NCBI RefSeq assembly: GCF_048544455.1
Contig: NC_133526.1
Location: forward strand, 3,674,001-3,738,000
Length of the DNA stretch: 64,000 nt
From: Silene latifolia
Taxonomy: Eukaryota > Streptophyta > Magnoliopsida > Caryophyllales > Caryophyllaceae
Reading direction: 5' to 3'
The notes beneath the pieces are model-generated. The model was given only the letters and a program-made list of their open reading frames with translations. It was not told the origin of the DNA and did no database searches. Numbering within the stretch: position 1 is the stretch's first letter; the number at the start of each line of letters is the position of its first letter. A program made the translations under genes and the position numbers. This document shows positions 27,948 to 40,230 of this stretch, in pieces.

Positions 27948-29049
27948 TTAAAATGTTGAATGAATGGTAAAATAAGTAACGGCGAAGTGACTACAACTTA
28001 TGCCGTAGTACGGAGTAGAAGTTAGTCCTCCCAAGCTACGGGTCCCTTCGATCCATAGACATTGTTTATGCTTATAAAAAAAAAATACCGTCAACTATTA
28101 AAACAACTCTTTTTTTTTATCAATCTTGAGCTAATTGAATTATTGTTACGTTTATCATACTATGCTTAATTACAATTAATTATTTAGATTTTTAATTTTT
28201 TTTTATCACTAGAAAGAATAGAGAATAATGTAAAATAGAGAGAAATACTAATGTCTAAAGCGAAGTTTGAACTTATTTGTGTGTCAAATCAAATGAAGCA
28301 CAAGGTCATCATAACATAGAGAAAGAGAGATTCAAACTTGTGACCTATTGTCATAATATCTCAATCTTAGGCTTTTAGTCAATAGATACGATCTTCTTAA
28401 TATCTTTAATATTTCCAGCTTAATTATTAGAGGCCGATGGAGAGATTTGAAAGAGGACAAGTTGGGATATTACTCCGCGCCTTCACACCTTGGTTTATTT
28501 GTCTCACGTGTAACTTGTGCTTCTTTGTTGCCATACTGCATTACTAAAGGTACCTGCTTGCCCTCTTGTAAAGTTGCTCTGTACTTCTTTTGGTCCATAG
28601 AATATAGTTGGGATAATTCTTCATGTTTTGGAGCACCTAATGACACGGTCTTCGTGGCTAATCCACGAAAATCTATGAAAAGCGCCGCGTCTAGTACATA
28701 CATCTTTTACAGGTCTGAGTAGAGTTTGTCAATCGCCACAAAGACCGTGATTTTAATATTTTTGACACACGTCTTGCTTTAGGATATAGAAGAAACGAAA
28801 GTATCAACAAATCATGAGAAACAATAAATAGAACATAACTACAGTCTATAGAACATCAGTTGACAGGCTTACGGGATTCGCTCGGGTGCCCTACGACCGC
28901 AAATCTTGAGTTTTTTCACTTCTTTTACATCATTATATCAAGCTACAACTATGCAATGCCCTAGCCAAAACCAATATTCTTCTTGATTCTTGATTAGTTA
29001 GTGTACTTCCTATCTAAACTGGAAATTTTCGATTTCCCGAAGAAAATTA
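27948..29049. other. Intergenic between VHA-B and BRX-like genes
   Basis: The VHA-B leader lies to the left and the BRX-like stop codon to the right. An open frame of 77 codons on the minus strand (28470-28703, with IDFRGLATKTVSLGAPKHEE) is unusually protein-like, but I do not recognise it and see no convincing flanking exons. The rest is AT-rich with short A runs. Confidence 0.4.
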
Positions 29050-31817
29050 TTAAAGATATTGAGCTTGTATCCTCTCCCTGTTCTGTTCCCACCATGTCTT
29101 TGCATTCACTTCACCAAATTTTTCCCGGCTGCATTACAAAACACCGAAAACATAAATAAACCAGTATGATTAAGGTCGTCTTATATATGGAATAATAATA
29201 AATTTATTATCAGACCGTCTTAATTAATAAACAAAAAAGGGTCACTTCTAAATGTCGAGGGGTTACATATATATGAGATCATACTACATGATAATTTATG
29301 AGATAAACAAGGTCAAAGGCGAATAAATTATGCTGCAAAAGGGTCATTTTCTATACTTTGCCTTATTGTGTATGAATTGGACCGTCTTATATGATATTTT
29401 TTTTTTTGGGGGTGCCGAATGAGCCACAAGGGCAGTACATGCACTGGTGGAGCGAGGTGGGGGGTTAGCAGGGGCAGTCGCCCCCGACCCCGTTGGCGTT
29501 TAAAAATTTCAAAAATTTTAGTTAAAATTTTCGAATTTTTTCAAGGCCTCATAATATTACCCTTTCGCTCCCGCTGACTTAAAATCCTGGCTCCGCCACT
29601 GAGTACAAGGACCTATTGTCCAATATACCTAGACTTGATAAAAGCAACCCGACCCGAAAAGATTGACCCGAGACCCGAACTACATCACCCGAATGTGCCC
29701 CGAAAACCCGAATTGACCCGACTCGACCCGAACATGACCCGAGCTTTCTTAACCCGTAATGACTCGACCCGAAAATGACCCGATCCGAAAATGACCCGAC
29801 AAAATATAACTCTAATTGAACAGAAAAGACTTGAAATGACTTTTTCTCTCTTATTCACTGACCCGAAAATGACCCGACCCGAAAGAACCCGGCCCGCTTG
29901 ACCCGAAACAAACCCGACCAACAAATCTGAAACTGACCCAAAACGACCCGTCCCAACCCGAATTAACTCGAAATCAATGGGAGAACCGAACTCACCCAAC
30001 CCGAATTGACCCGACTTAAACCCGACCCGTTGACCCGTTTTACCAAGTCTAAATATACCCCCTTCCTTCTTTAAGTCTTAAGTCTTAACCATAATACTAG
30101 GCTAAGACATCTTCGGTATATGATACAGTAATTTATGAGATGAAAAAGTCGGATGAAGTAAAGCGTAATTACCTAAATCTCACACGACGGAGTTCTCTGG
30201 AGCCATCAGCAAGCTGTCTAATGGTAATGTACACTCCCGGCTCATCCTGCTCAACCCATTCAGTCTCAAGTTCACTTGCATTACTAACCGAAACATCATC
30301 CCTAGACGACGTTGTAGTCCGAGATGGATCCATGTAAGGAGACTCTTTCTGTGTACCAAGACCATAACCATTTGCAAATCCTGCAGGATAACCCTGCTCA
30401 GAAGGCTCTGAAGGAGGGTAATATGGTTTCGTACCAGGAGGTTGGTAAAAGTTCCTTGGTATCCATTCCTTGTTCGTCATAGGGCTCTCCATTACCGATC
30501 CCACCCTCGTGAAAGTCGAATCTCTCGGCTGTTGTCATGTACAACCAAATCTCAATCAGGATCACAGTAGTTTGGGAAAATGCACGCGGTGCCCTTGAAG
30601 TTTCGAATTTTGCCCAAAATACCCAATTTTTTATTCCGAAAAACTTTAAGAGGCTATAACTCAATTTTTTTTTTCAAACCGATTATCTTTTCCGAGAACT
30701 TCGATTTGAAAAAAAAAACTGTCGTATTTGGATCCCGTGTAAGATTTTTTGCACGTAAAGTTTTTTTTACCGAACAAACTTTAAGTGACCATATCTCTTG
30801 GTCACGAATTCCAAACTCGACATTTTTTTTTCAAGTCGTAGTTCTTGAAAAGATAATCAATTTGAAAAAAAAAAATCATCACTTTCTGAACTCGTAAACA
30901 CGAGTTATAGCCTCTTAAAGTTTTCCGGATAAAAAAATTGGGTATTTCAGGCAGAACATCAAAATTCAAATTCAAGGGCACTGCGTGCATTTTCCGTAGT
31001 TTTAAATATCGTTCTACGGGTTATGTTACTTCGACAATTCATATTGACTGCAATATACAGAAATATCGACGACATTAACTGTTGTAACTTGTAATGTAGT
31101 ACCTCATCATCAGATCTTGCTGGAGTCTGAAGAGCTTGACGATTAAATCTTTGAACATTATATAACTCCATGATTCGATCATAGTTTTCACCCCACCATC
31201 TTTGAGCTTGCCATTTGTTAAACATGTCGCGACTGCACAAACATATAACCACAGTAAATTAGCTACCCTGGTTGAATAGACACGGTTTCCTGCAATTTTT
31301 ACAGACTGTAACTCCAGTTATTACCTGAATCGTATTCTTTTCAAATCATTTCCGCCATTAGGAAGAGACACGAAAGTAATGTGCACACCGGGTTCAACCT
31401 GTGCCATCCATTCTTTAGATTCTTCATCATCCTGTATTACCACATCGCTAGCAGCGATAGATTCACGTCCAGCTCGAGTCTTGTCCACACTATATACACC
31501 AGCAAATCTCGAGTGTGTCCTCACACCTCGATTATGCATATTATTACTCGGGAAATCCCATCTAGGTGTCGAGCTTGAACTTGGAGCTTGCATAAATGAG
31601 TATCGACCACCTTCTGAAGCGGTATCATAGTCCAAGTAATGTCGTTCTCCTTTTTTGAAATCGCCAGAGCTTGTGCACGGCTTGCATTGTTTATAAGCTC
31701 CAGAAAATTTCGAGGCCATATCCTTTATCTATACAGACGCGAAACCCAGGTTAAAATTCAGAAAATTGAAATATGATGATAAAGACTATTTACAGCATTT
31801 CTTAGCAAATGTTGCCA

Positions 31818-31854
<37 letters not shown>

Positions 31855-34800
31855 ATTTCTTAGCAAATTACTGATGTTCAGACTCGGCTATAAATGTCAG
31901 CCGCAATGTACATGTTCAAGTGTCAAATTTGGTTGTTTTACGATAAAAACATAGGCGTTGGGTAAAAATGAAGAATCGGAGCAACATAGCTACTGCGAAA
32001 ACAAGACTAGTATAAGACAATAACTTTGCTAGGCAAACATTTGTCCACAAAAAATATTTTTTTTTTTTTCGCGAAAATCCTAAGAGAATTTAGACGATAA
32101 AAACGCACTTTTATTTATTGGAGTGTTACCACTACGTCTCATAATAGTGCCTTATTGAAAACATTCGTAATGATTTAACATTTTCCTCAAGTTCAGGTAT
32201 TATAGACACACGGATATTATGAGGTCAATAAAGTCGTTGACTTTATGATTACGACTTACTATTGTACATCTTGAAAAGAATAATCTAAAACCAAAACAGT
32301 CATAAACAGCTACTATTATCACCATCAGTAGTTCAGTACAATTGTACAGAATTTATATTATTGCGGATCTCGAAATATAAACTTTCCATAAAAAGGTTAG
32401 CAAACACAATTTTGTGCATGTTAACTAGAGGAAATAAGGAGTAAATGTAATTTATTTATTTTGGATTTCTGACTGTGTTTACTATAGATCTAAAGAGGCC
32501 CTCCCCTATATAGTTGCTTTTTTTTACTGAACAACAACTGTAAATATTCATCTGTGATTAAGGCTGCTAGAGTGCAAGGCTCAAGAAATTTACTGATTTG
32601 CTGATTTTTATTAGTCTACTTTATCTATCAATTCTTCATTTACTTTAGCTTTCACCATCCAACTACACTAAAAACGAGTACCTTAATTTAATTTTAATTT
32701 TAGTTTTGTCATATTCAATCATTTAAATTTAATTTTTAGTGTTTTGTATATCGAGATTATGTGCGAATGAGGGTAAAACTATGCAACGTATATGTATTTC
32801 CTAAAACTTATATAAAGCCGGTACATGTATATAAAGATTCATTTTAAATTATTCCCATTATCCATTTTGATTTTCTAACGTGTCCCTGAAAACATACATT
32901 AAGAATACGAATGGAAAAACAAATTAAAAAAAATCATTAAAAATGAGTAGCAAAATTATTCAATTTTTCATGAGATTCTTTTTTTTTATTTGGGTTCTTA
33001 ATGTAGCCATTTGGGCCAACCAGTCAGGCCCAATCTACTTCAAGGGCCATGATTTAGCAAGCTTGCAAGCCTGGTCCAGCTCGCCTCCTCACTGGACTGG
33101 TTTAGGCCCAAAATTCATGGCCCGGTTCAACAAAAATGAAAAAAAAAAAAAAAAGTTATTCCGAGCGGCGGGCTGATTCAGAGCGAGCCATGAGGCGACC
33201 CGGCACACCCCTTGCCACATGTGACACGCCCGTCCCGGTTCAGGCAAGGTAGACTTGACCCGAACTGAGGCTAACTCTACCCTCGAAGCACACACAAGAA
33301 TATCCATTATCCATCCATCATAAACTAGCGAAAACACATAACAATAAAAACGCATAAATGGAAGAAACATTTTGCTAATATTAATGCATTCTATTTTTTT
33401 TTTATGTGTAATGTTTGATTCGTTTTAAGTTTAAGACTGATAATACCAGTTTTAAATGAGAATTTATGGTTATCATAAAACATAAAGAGCATTGTTAAAT
33501 GTTAAAGGCAATTGAGTTTGATAGCGACTAGACCTTCCACAACCTTTAATACATAACGAGATTGGAACAATGGTTAAAAAGACTAAGATCTACTGATCTA
33601 CTCCTACATAAGATTTACAGTTTATCTTGTTTCAGATGGGCCATTTTGATCTGAAGTAATAAAACGGGATTTTGTTACCATTTTAAAATCAAATGTGATC
33701 ACTATTAAAAAACAAGTTAAGATAAGCTGTAAAATTGATTATACCATTGTAGTTACATTTACCTATAAAATAATCACATATATCCGTCTGAAGTTTTAGC
33801 GGCAAGATTTAAGTTGCAACGTGTATGCCTATCAATAATACTGAGAGTATCACGTTTGCTACGAGTTTTTAGGCTGGTACATTTGTGACATGTTCCTTCC
33901 TATAAGCCTATAGATTAAAGTCCACCTTTCTTCAGACGTACAACTCTACTTTAGATTCTGCAACTATATCTATACTTGCGTGTGCCTAGGGATTGTTCAC
34001 ATATTAATGGCCTACTTTATCACATACCTATATTCTAAAATAGGACCGTCTTACAGCTAAAATCGTAATTTGAATAAAAGAATTCTGGTATGGCTGTAGT
34101 ATACACTGTAGGACGGTCCTATTGTAAAATGAAGAAACTGTAGTTTGTAGATATGAAAAACCTGTCTTATTTAGTAAGACAGTCTTACACAATAATTACT
34201 GGTAATTTCTGAAATCTCATCTTAATGTAATGAGTATTTTATAAAGTTACATGCATGATACACTCGACGGGTAATACGTATTTAATTGAATTTCTCCGAA
34301 CTTACATAAGCCTAACTATTGTATAGAAATTTAGGAAAAAAAATTCATAATTTAATTAGTTGGTGGTGTTTAAGTGTTGCACGCTAGCACCTAACCAAGA
34401 TACATAAAAATGTCGGTTAATTTATTTGATAAAATTATTATTTATGAGTGTTATGAACATAAAGATATATTATGAACTTTTTGTAATGTTGCACCAAAGA
34501 TATCGGCCGCAAATTCTCTCGTCATTTTAAAAAATTAATTATGATAATGTGAAAGTTACTTTTATCAATAAATAATGTTCATTTAGTCTTTCACTTTGGT
34601 ACCCTGCAACATTCCTTGGTCCCCTGCCTGTGTTCATGCTCTAAAACAGCACGAGACAAAGCCTACTTAGGATTATGGCTTTAATGTTTTCACTACCCAA
34701 AGTAACTAGGAAATTAATTGAACGTAACTCTCCTTGTGTCCTATCATCTCGTTATAACAAACACATAAACAAATGATCGGAATTAAAAGAGTAAACGATG

Positions 34801-34933
34801 ATAGAAATTAAAAGGTTCAAACCTGGGCAGTGATGCTTTTAACAGACTCTCTTGTATTTGGAGTGCCATTTGCACGTCCTACTCCATCGTCCCCTCTCTC
34901 GTCCGTCTTTGCGCAACTTATACACGTTAACAT
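29050..34933 (-). CDS. BRX: BREVIS RADIX-type protein
   Basis: Coding exons in order: 34933-34823, 31728-31325, 31232-31103, 30528-30173, 29128-29050. They join in phase to 359 aa (Arabidopsis BRX has 344). The N-terminus MLTCISCAK keeps the two cysteines that are palmitoylated in BRX for plasma-membrane attachment. The conserved BRX_N block (SVKSITAQ, then IKDMASKFSGAYKQCKPC) spans the first intron. BRX domain 1 is at residues about 143-197 (EWMAQVEPGVHITF to RWWGENYDRIMELY) and BRX domain 2 at about 268-355 (EWVEQDEPGVYITI to TWWEQNRERIQAQYL). BRX proteins are plant-specific, interact through BRX domains with AGC kinases and RCC1-like proteins, and modulate auxin flux in root protophloem. 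Both domains are cut by an intron at the same place, after RFS. A member of the BRXL set cannot be excluded. The first intron is about 3.1 kb. Confidence 0.94.
29640..30055. repeat. Degenerate ACCCGA/GACCCGAAAAT minisatellite
   Basis: About 400 bp made almost wholly of GACCCGA, AACCCGA and GACCCGAAAATGACCCG variants, inside the last intron of the BRX-like gene. The open frame on the minus strand here is a by-product of the repeat. Confidence 0.75.
30574..30995. mobile_element. Long-inverted-repeat MITE in BRX-like intron 3
   Basis: Terminal inverted repeats of about 90 bp begin GGGAAAATGCACGCGGTGCC and, from the other side, GGAAAATGCACGCAGTGCCC. They run through AAAATACCCAAT and AAACTTTAAGAGGCTATAAC. 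The flanks share GTAGTTT (30567-30573 and 30996-31002), a duplication of about 7 bp. No coding capacity; short open frames starting MHAVPL from both ends are mirror images of the repeat. The superfamily is unclear (7-8 bp would fit hAT). Confidence 0.75.
31796..31868 (+). mobile_element. Poly(A)-only retroinsertion with 15-bp target duplication
   Basis: CATTTCTTAGCAAAT occurs at 31796-31810 and 31854-31868. Between the copies lie only GTTGCCAC and a run of about 35 A. This is the expected product of target-primed reverse transcription that stopped almost at once. It lies in intron 1 of the BRX-like gene. Confidence 0.75.
31869..34822. other. Body of BRX-like intron 1
   Basis: About 3 kb with no supported gene. 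Noted: a T/A-rich stretch; a foldback at 34035-34127 (AAATAGGACCGTCTTACAGC facing GTAGGACGGTCCTATTG); and 33600-33800, which is loosely similar to 41940-42090 (both have CATTTTGATCTGAAGT/CATTTTGGTATGAAAC-type sequence), suggesting an old shared repeat. Confidence 0.45.
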
Positions 34934-35060
34934 TTTTCACCTCTTCTCGTCTCCCGGCCCTAAGATCACCTTATGACGAATGGTAGACGTTTATAATTTA
35001 CCCTGCATCCATAAACAATTAAAACAAATGACAAAATCACCTCAGTGTCTTAAAACGCTT
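34934..35060 (-). promoter_or_regulatory. BRX-like 5'UTR, with possible upstream leader intron
   Basis: On the coding strand TTTATGGATGCAG/GGTAAATTATAAACG near 35003 looks like a splice acceptor about 70 bases before the ATG. If used, the leader has an upstream exon further right. The TATA-bearing segment at 39970-40230 is on the same strand and is one candidate. Confidence 0.35.
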
Positions 35061-35689
35061 TTACCTAGGGAAAGTAAGAATCAACACAACCCGACCCAAT
35101 CCAATCTGGTACCGATTAACTGTATGTGAATAGTATAATGGACTAGTTTTAGAATTGAATTGAAGAAGCGAGAATTCAAACTTGGAAAAAGAGAAAGGAA
35201 GGAATCTTTGTACTCTGATGACTTTGTAAAAATAGTAGTAAAACGTACCATTGTTATATGCTCCATTGGGAAGTAACTATATACTTACTATGTTAAACTA
35301 TATAAAAGGGATAAATAAAATATGAATCAAAAGTGATTATTTCTTGGTATTGATGATATTCTATCTTTACATACAAAACTCGTAGTTTTGGATAATATCA
35401 TTCTAGAAATTGATGTTACTTTAATCCAACTCAAAAGTAAAAGATGTTAACACCTTGTTTCTAAATAAACAACCTCCTTATTATTATAAATTTTTTTAAA
35501 AAAAAAAATAACTCCGTAATAGAAAAATTGTCGATAAATGTCATGAATACTAATGTTAAGCAGTTCAGATTCTATCCTGAAACGATTTAATGGTTACAAC
35601 TTCAAACAATGCAGGTTGATGTGTAGGAAAAATAATATTTCGTATATGAAAATTAAGCTATTAGAAGATACGAGCCATTTATTTTTTTA

Positions 35690-35945
35690 ACGTGTAGAGG
35701 ATCCTTAGTTCCTAACCCATTATCACTCGGTTGGCCTCCAATGATGTTTGGGGTTGAAGTGTGAATGTAACTGCAGACCTCCTCTAACCTGGTGCTTATT
35801 ATTCCACTTTAAAATTGAAGGGGTGGAATTCGAACCTGTAACTTTTTAGTCGCACTGGCTCTAATACCATGTCAAAAAATTATCTCAACCAAAAGCTTAA
35901 GCTGAAGGTTGAGATTGTTTCTTGACACTTAAAATGGAATACATA
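35690..35945 (-). mobile_element. SINE-like repeat with tRNA-type B box
   Basis: On the minus strand GGTATTAGAGCCAGTGCG is followed by ACAGGTTCGAATTCCACC, whose GGTTCGAATTCC is a polymerase III B box. Downstream CTTCAATTTTAAAGTGGAAT and CTGCAGTTACATTCACACTT follow. A related diverged copy is at 44440-44690. The limits are approximate. Confidence 0.4.
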
Positions 35946-36493
35946 GAAAATTGAAATCATTTAGTAGGTCTTTTAATATTAATATTTTTCATTGAATAAC
36001 AAGTACAAGGTACAACAACATCATTTGTGTTATCCTAGTACCTTGATGACTTATGCAAATTAAGAATAACAAATTAAGAATAGGGGCGAATCTAAAAATA
36101 AAAGGTTGGAGTAGCGAATTTTTCTAATATTATTTTATACTTATTTTAAGGTTCATATATAAGAATTTGGGTAGCAAAAATCGATAATTGTAACCATTTT
36201 CTGAAATTTTAGGGTAATGAGTGCTACCCTCTCCTACTAGCTAGGTTCCCCTCCGATTACGGGATAAGAGGGAGTCGAATGTAAGCATTTTCATAGAATA
36301 ACAAGTGGATTGACAAAAAATGAGTGATACTCCCAAGTCCCAACTCGGAAGTGATGATTGTGTTGAATGAAGGTGTCTCTAATAATAGAAATCACAGCGA
36401 AGACAAAACGGAAGAATTAGGAATAGCCAAGACATAGTGAGCCCCATTTTACAGCACACAAAGCTAATTGTATGTGTCACCGTATTTTTGCAA
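35946..36493. other. Intergenic, nothing recognised
   Basis: AT-rich sequence upstream of the BRX-like gene without domains, splice series or clear repeats. Confidence 0.4.
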
Positions 36494-36502
36494 TTAACTC
36501 AA

Positions 36503-36689
36503 CAATTAGTCTTGCTGAAGACGGGTCGGGGCAAATGACGGATAATGCCACTCACAAAACGGATAGGGGGACAAGGTGGGGGCACCCCCATGTGCTTCTC
36601 TCTCTCCTCTATTTGGGTCATTTGTGAGGGAAAATGATATCCGTCACTCGAAAGTGACGGATACGTGCCGTCACAAATGAGATTTTGTG
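36503..36689. mobile_element. Mutator-type MITE, 187 bp
   Basis: It begins CAATTAGTCTTGCTGAAGACGG and ends GTCACAAATGAGATTTTGTG. A perfect 9-bp target duplication TTAACTCAA lies at 36494-36502 and 36690-36698. It has the same size and interior (CAAAACGGATAGGGGGACAA, GTGACGGATA) as the copy at 41292-41478. A 9-bp duplication indicates the Mutator superfamily. Confidence 0.88.
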
Positions 36690-36698
36690 TTAACTCAA

Positions 36699-38135
36699 AA
36701 TACAACAAAGCAACTAAGTAATTACTAAGAGGGACCGTCTGGCTCGTACCACTATATTAATTCTCCATTAATAACAACTGTATTAGACAAATAAATAAGG
36801 TCACTAAAGATGTTAACCCCCTACTTGATCTACTTGTATAATCGACTCGATCTAACATAAGTTCAGGTTAGATCAGATCAGATCGGATCGGACCAATTTT
36901 AGAGATATCGTTAGCCTTTGGCTAGATTCTAACCGAGATAAAAAAAAAATGAAGGCTTGTTGGCTCGGAGGAACTAACATGACTACATGAGCTGAGCTCG
37001 CCTTGAGTTCATTTGTATTTCTTATTTATTTTAATTTTAATACTCATTACAAATATTTAATAATCGTGTACTAGGGTCGAATAAAACCCCGAGTTTATCA
37101 TATGCTCGACCTCTGTTTTATTCGAAAATAACTATTTCTAACTATATGTTTCCTAATAGATTTATCATTTTTAAATATAAAATAGTTTTACAAACATAAT
37201 AATACAAAGTTTCATTATTATGCATGGGTAATATTTCCTTTTAATTACAAGAATCTTCCATAGAAAATAACAAAAGAAAAAGTAGCAAACTCGGGATTAG
37301 AAACTCAGATTGTTTGTGGGGGATTGGGAAAGTTCATAAGAAAATGAAGACCCAATAATTGAATACACCTTCACATTGAACCTAAATTAAAATAAGATCG
37401 TCTTTCAGTACAAAACGGGTTTCTTATTAGTTAATACTCGTTTAATATTGTTAATTAACAACCGTGATGAGTATTTTATACTCAAAGAACCATCTTATAC
37501 AATAAAACCGTTTCACACAATATTTATAGAACTTCTTAAAGATAAGAAGAATGAATGAAAAGAGTAAGGTGTGGTATTGAAAGTGGTCCGTTTCTGGGAT
37601 ATGTGTGTTTGCTTTAGCCTACAATAACCATATTCGATAAAGAAATTTCACCATTTTTGTTTTGCCAAATTTTCTGACTCTTCACTTTAAATTTATCCAA
37701 AAAGAAAAAAAAAAGATAAAAAATTACAGATCAGCATTTTACAGACATTCATTTTAGATTACTCCTTTTTCTTTTTTTTTTTCTTTTTTAATGAAATAAA
37801 AAATATAAAAAATTAATATTCTTATTTATTTTTACAAGTTTCATGTGGTGTACTTTACCTGTTTTATTGAGTTGTACTATTATTATTTGCTAGCTATAGA
37901 AAAAAGGGTTTTGGAATTTAGAATCTTCCTTGGCTTGTCTTGAGGACCAACCATTACTTTTAATTAAATTACAAAATTAATTTTTTTAGGTGGTGACAAA
38001 ATTTAAATAACCATATTCTCTCATTTCCAAGTTTCATATGCATGCAAGCAAAAAAAAAAAAAAAAACAATAATAACATTTCCTCCAATAACATTGTTTTA
38101 TTCATAGGTAATGATTAATGACGAATCATTTATTT
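36699..38135. other. Intergenic, nothing recognised
   Basis: AT-rich, with A and T runs near 37700-37800 and 38050. No gene, RNA or bounded repeat could be supported. Confidence 0.4.
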
Positions 38136-38140
38136 AGATT

Positions 38141-38724
38141 TGATGGGGCATATTCTGCACCGCTGACCAAAGTCAACACACTGAGCAAGGTCAAAGATAT
38201 CCACAGCAAGTCAACGACTTAGACTGTCTAGCCGATGCATCCCATCGGCCACCGGCTTGCCGTCTCGGCGACAACCCGCCAAATGACACATACCCGCGTA
38301 CTCATATCCAAGACCCTCTCGCGGCCCGCCATAGGTTCATCTACGAGGGTAGAACAGTCTTTCCACCTGATAAGCCACTTGGCCACTTGGCCACTACGTG
38401 ACAAAAGGTGAAAGCCTATAAATACTCCTCAACCTTCTTTGAGGAAAGGATCTCACAACTAAACCTAAATACACTATTCATCCTGTAACATCTCTTTATC
38501 TCTCTACAATACATTCCTAGCCAATTAGCATACAACTTATACCTCTAAGTTCACTGACTTGGGCGTCGGAGTGGGTACGCTTGGCACAAAGCCAAGCCCT
38601 CGCCTCGTTCATTGTTGCAGGGGAGGCCGAGGGAGACGATAGAAGCACGAAGGGTCTAACCCAAGACATTATTCTACAAGCCACGGGTGGTAACGATACT
38701 TGCTCTGGAATTATACCCGGAACA
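38141..38724 (+). mobile_element. Solo LTR
   Basis: 584 bp, TGATGGGGCATATTC to TATACCCGGAACA, flanked by a perfect 5-bp duplication AGATT (38136-38140 and 38725-38729). It is GC-richer than its surroundings and contains a TATA box (CTATAAATACTCC near 38418) in the position expected for an LTR promoter on the plus strand. No second LTR or interior is present, so it is the product of LTR-LTR recombination. It looks Ty3/gypsy-like, but the family is not certain. Confidence 0.85.
38418..38431 (+). promoter_or_regulatory. TATA box of the solo LTR
   Basis: CCTATAAATACTCC inside the solo LTR, followed by CT-rich sequence. Confidence 0.55.
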
Positions 38725-38729
38725 AGATT

Positions 38730-39960
38730 TAATTAAAATAATTTTCAAACAAATAAAATAAAAAGGATAAATAAATAACAGGACGTGAGGTATAACGTTA
38801 CAAGAGTACTAGACATTCATCCCCCAAACTATAACAAGACAACACATACTTCGTGTATATATAACAAACAGGACAATGCAAGGACAACACATACTAGCAA
38901 TTGTTTCATTATTAAACAACATTGGTATATTATCGAGTCTCATTACCACCCTTTAGATATCCTTACTTATAGTCGATCATTTCATCAAATCCTGTTTGTC
39001 ATATGTGGAATCGAGGAAAATATCGAAACTCAATATTATCCTACAATACATATGTGAACTCCAGAATAATAGTAGAGAGACTCGATATCACTTCTATACC
39101 AAGTGAATAAAGACAAAGAAACAAACCAACAATATAAAACACGTAACACGCCTAGTTTATACAACTCATGTTCTCTTTCTTTGATCACGTACCATTTAAT
39201 TTTGTCTCGTTATTGTACATTTGTACTAGTAACTACATTATCTGCACCTTTGTCTAAAAAAAATTACATTATCTGCCAAAATTCTTACAAATTATTAATT
39301 TTGGCTCCCCTTTATTTTGCAGGTGACCGAATTCATAGTTATTTTGTTCTTAAATGATAACGACTTGCACACGCTATGCACCAACAAACATTTACTGTTA
39401 CTTTGTATTTTGTCCTGAGAAAATGACATTAATTATTTTCCTTTATTATTATCACTTATTTCTCCACGTCTCTTAACATAAAAAGTTTTGTACTCCTAAA
39501 ATGTGATAAATCAAATCAAATTCCACAATAATATTTACCGTTACTATAACTAAGGGGTTAGCAGGAACGGTTGTTTTACACTTTCTTATTGTACAAACAT
39601 CTATTAAATTAAATACATATATAATCGTAAAATATAATCTATGCTAGTAAAATGTAATATGATAAATTAAGGAAATTACCTTAAATTTCTCTCAAAAAAA
39701 GAAAGTAAATTACCTTAAATAAGAAATTGTGTATGAACTAGTAATATTGATGTTTAAATAAAAAAAATTATACTCCTAGTTTCGTAAGAATCATATATGT
39801 CAACTAGATTAGTTGTTAAAGTCATAAGCAGACAAGCAGTGGTACTCATGACCTGATTTCCACAATTATTCACGTGATTTTAACAGATGATATTCAACAT
39901 AAAACCGTTTATAAAAGAATTTGTTAAATTTGCATCAGAACGATCATAGTATAACAACAA
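38730..39960. other. Intergenic, nothing recognised
   Basis: AT-rich with two chance open frames (38785-39057, 39103-39357) rich in N, T, Y and S and lacking any domain. Confidence 0.4.
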
Positions 39961-39969
39961 AGACAAAAA

Positions 39970-40230
39970 CTAACCGGAAAAAACCCGCTTGGCAACGACG
40001 ACGACTTGAGACGGAAATACTTCAAAAAAAACCGAGGCGATGAACACGAACTACCGTAGATATTTCCGTTGAGTTTTTGTAATTTGAAAATTAAAACTTT
40101 TGTTATGATGATATTAAATTTACGACGTATTTATTATGGTAATTAGCGAGTAGAATTTATGGAAAGAAAAGGGAGTGAAAAGAAGATTACAAATGAGAAG
40201 GAATGTAGGTATTTATATAGGAAATGATAA
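39970..40230 (-). promoter_or_regulatory. Promoter- and leader-like segment on the minus strand
   Basis: On the minus strand CCTATATAAATACC (about 40211-40221) is followed at a normal distance by CT-rich leader-like sequence with many short C/T runs. It runs to GGGTTTTTTCCG/GTTAGTTTTTG, a weak donor near 39980. No coding exon follows. It could be a far leader exon of the BRX-like gene or an independent non-coding transcript. Confidence 0.35.

Noticed and set aside
28250-28390. tRNA-like B box (ATTCAAACTTGTGACC) suggesting a SINE
   Set aside because: No A box, tail or target duplication could be found.
29685-29999. Minus-strand frame of 104 codons rich in G, R, V and F
   Set aside because: It is produced by the ACCCGA minisatellite in an intron.
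30580-30990. Two facing frames beginning MHAVPL
   Set aside because: They are mirror images of the terminal inverted repeats of the MITE at 30574-30995.
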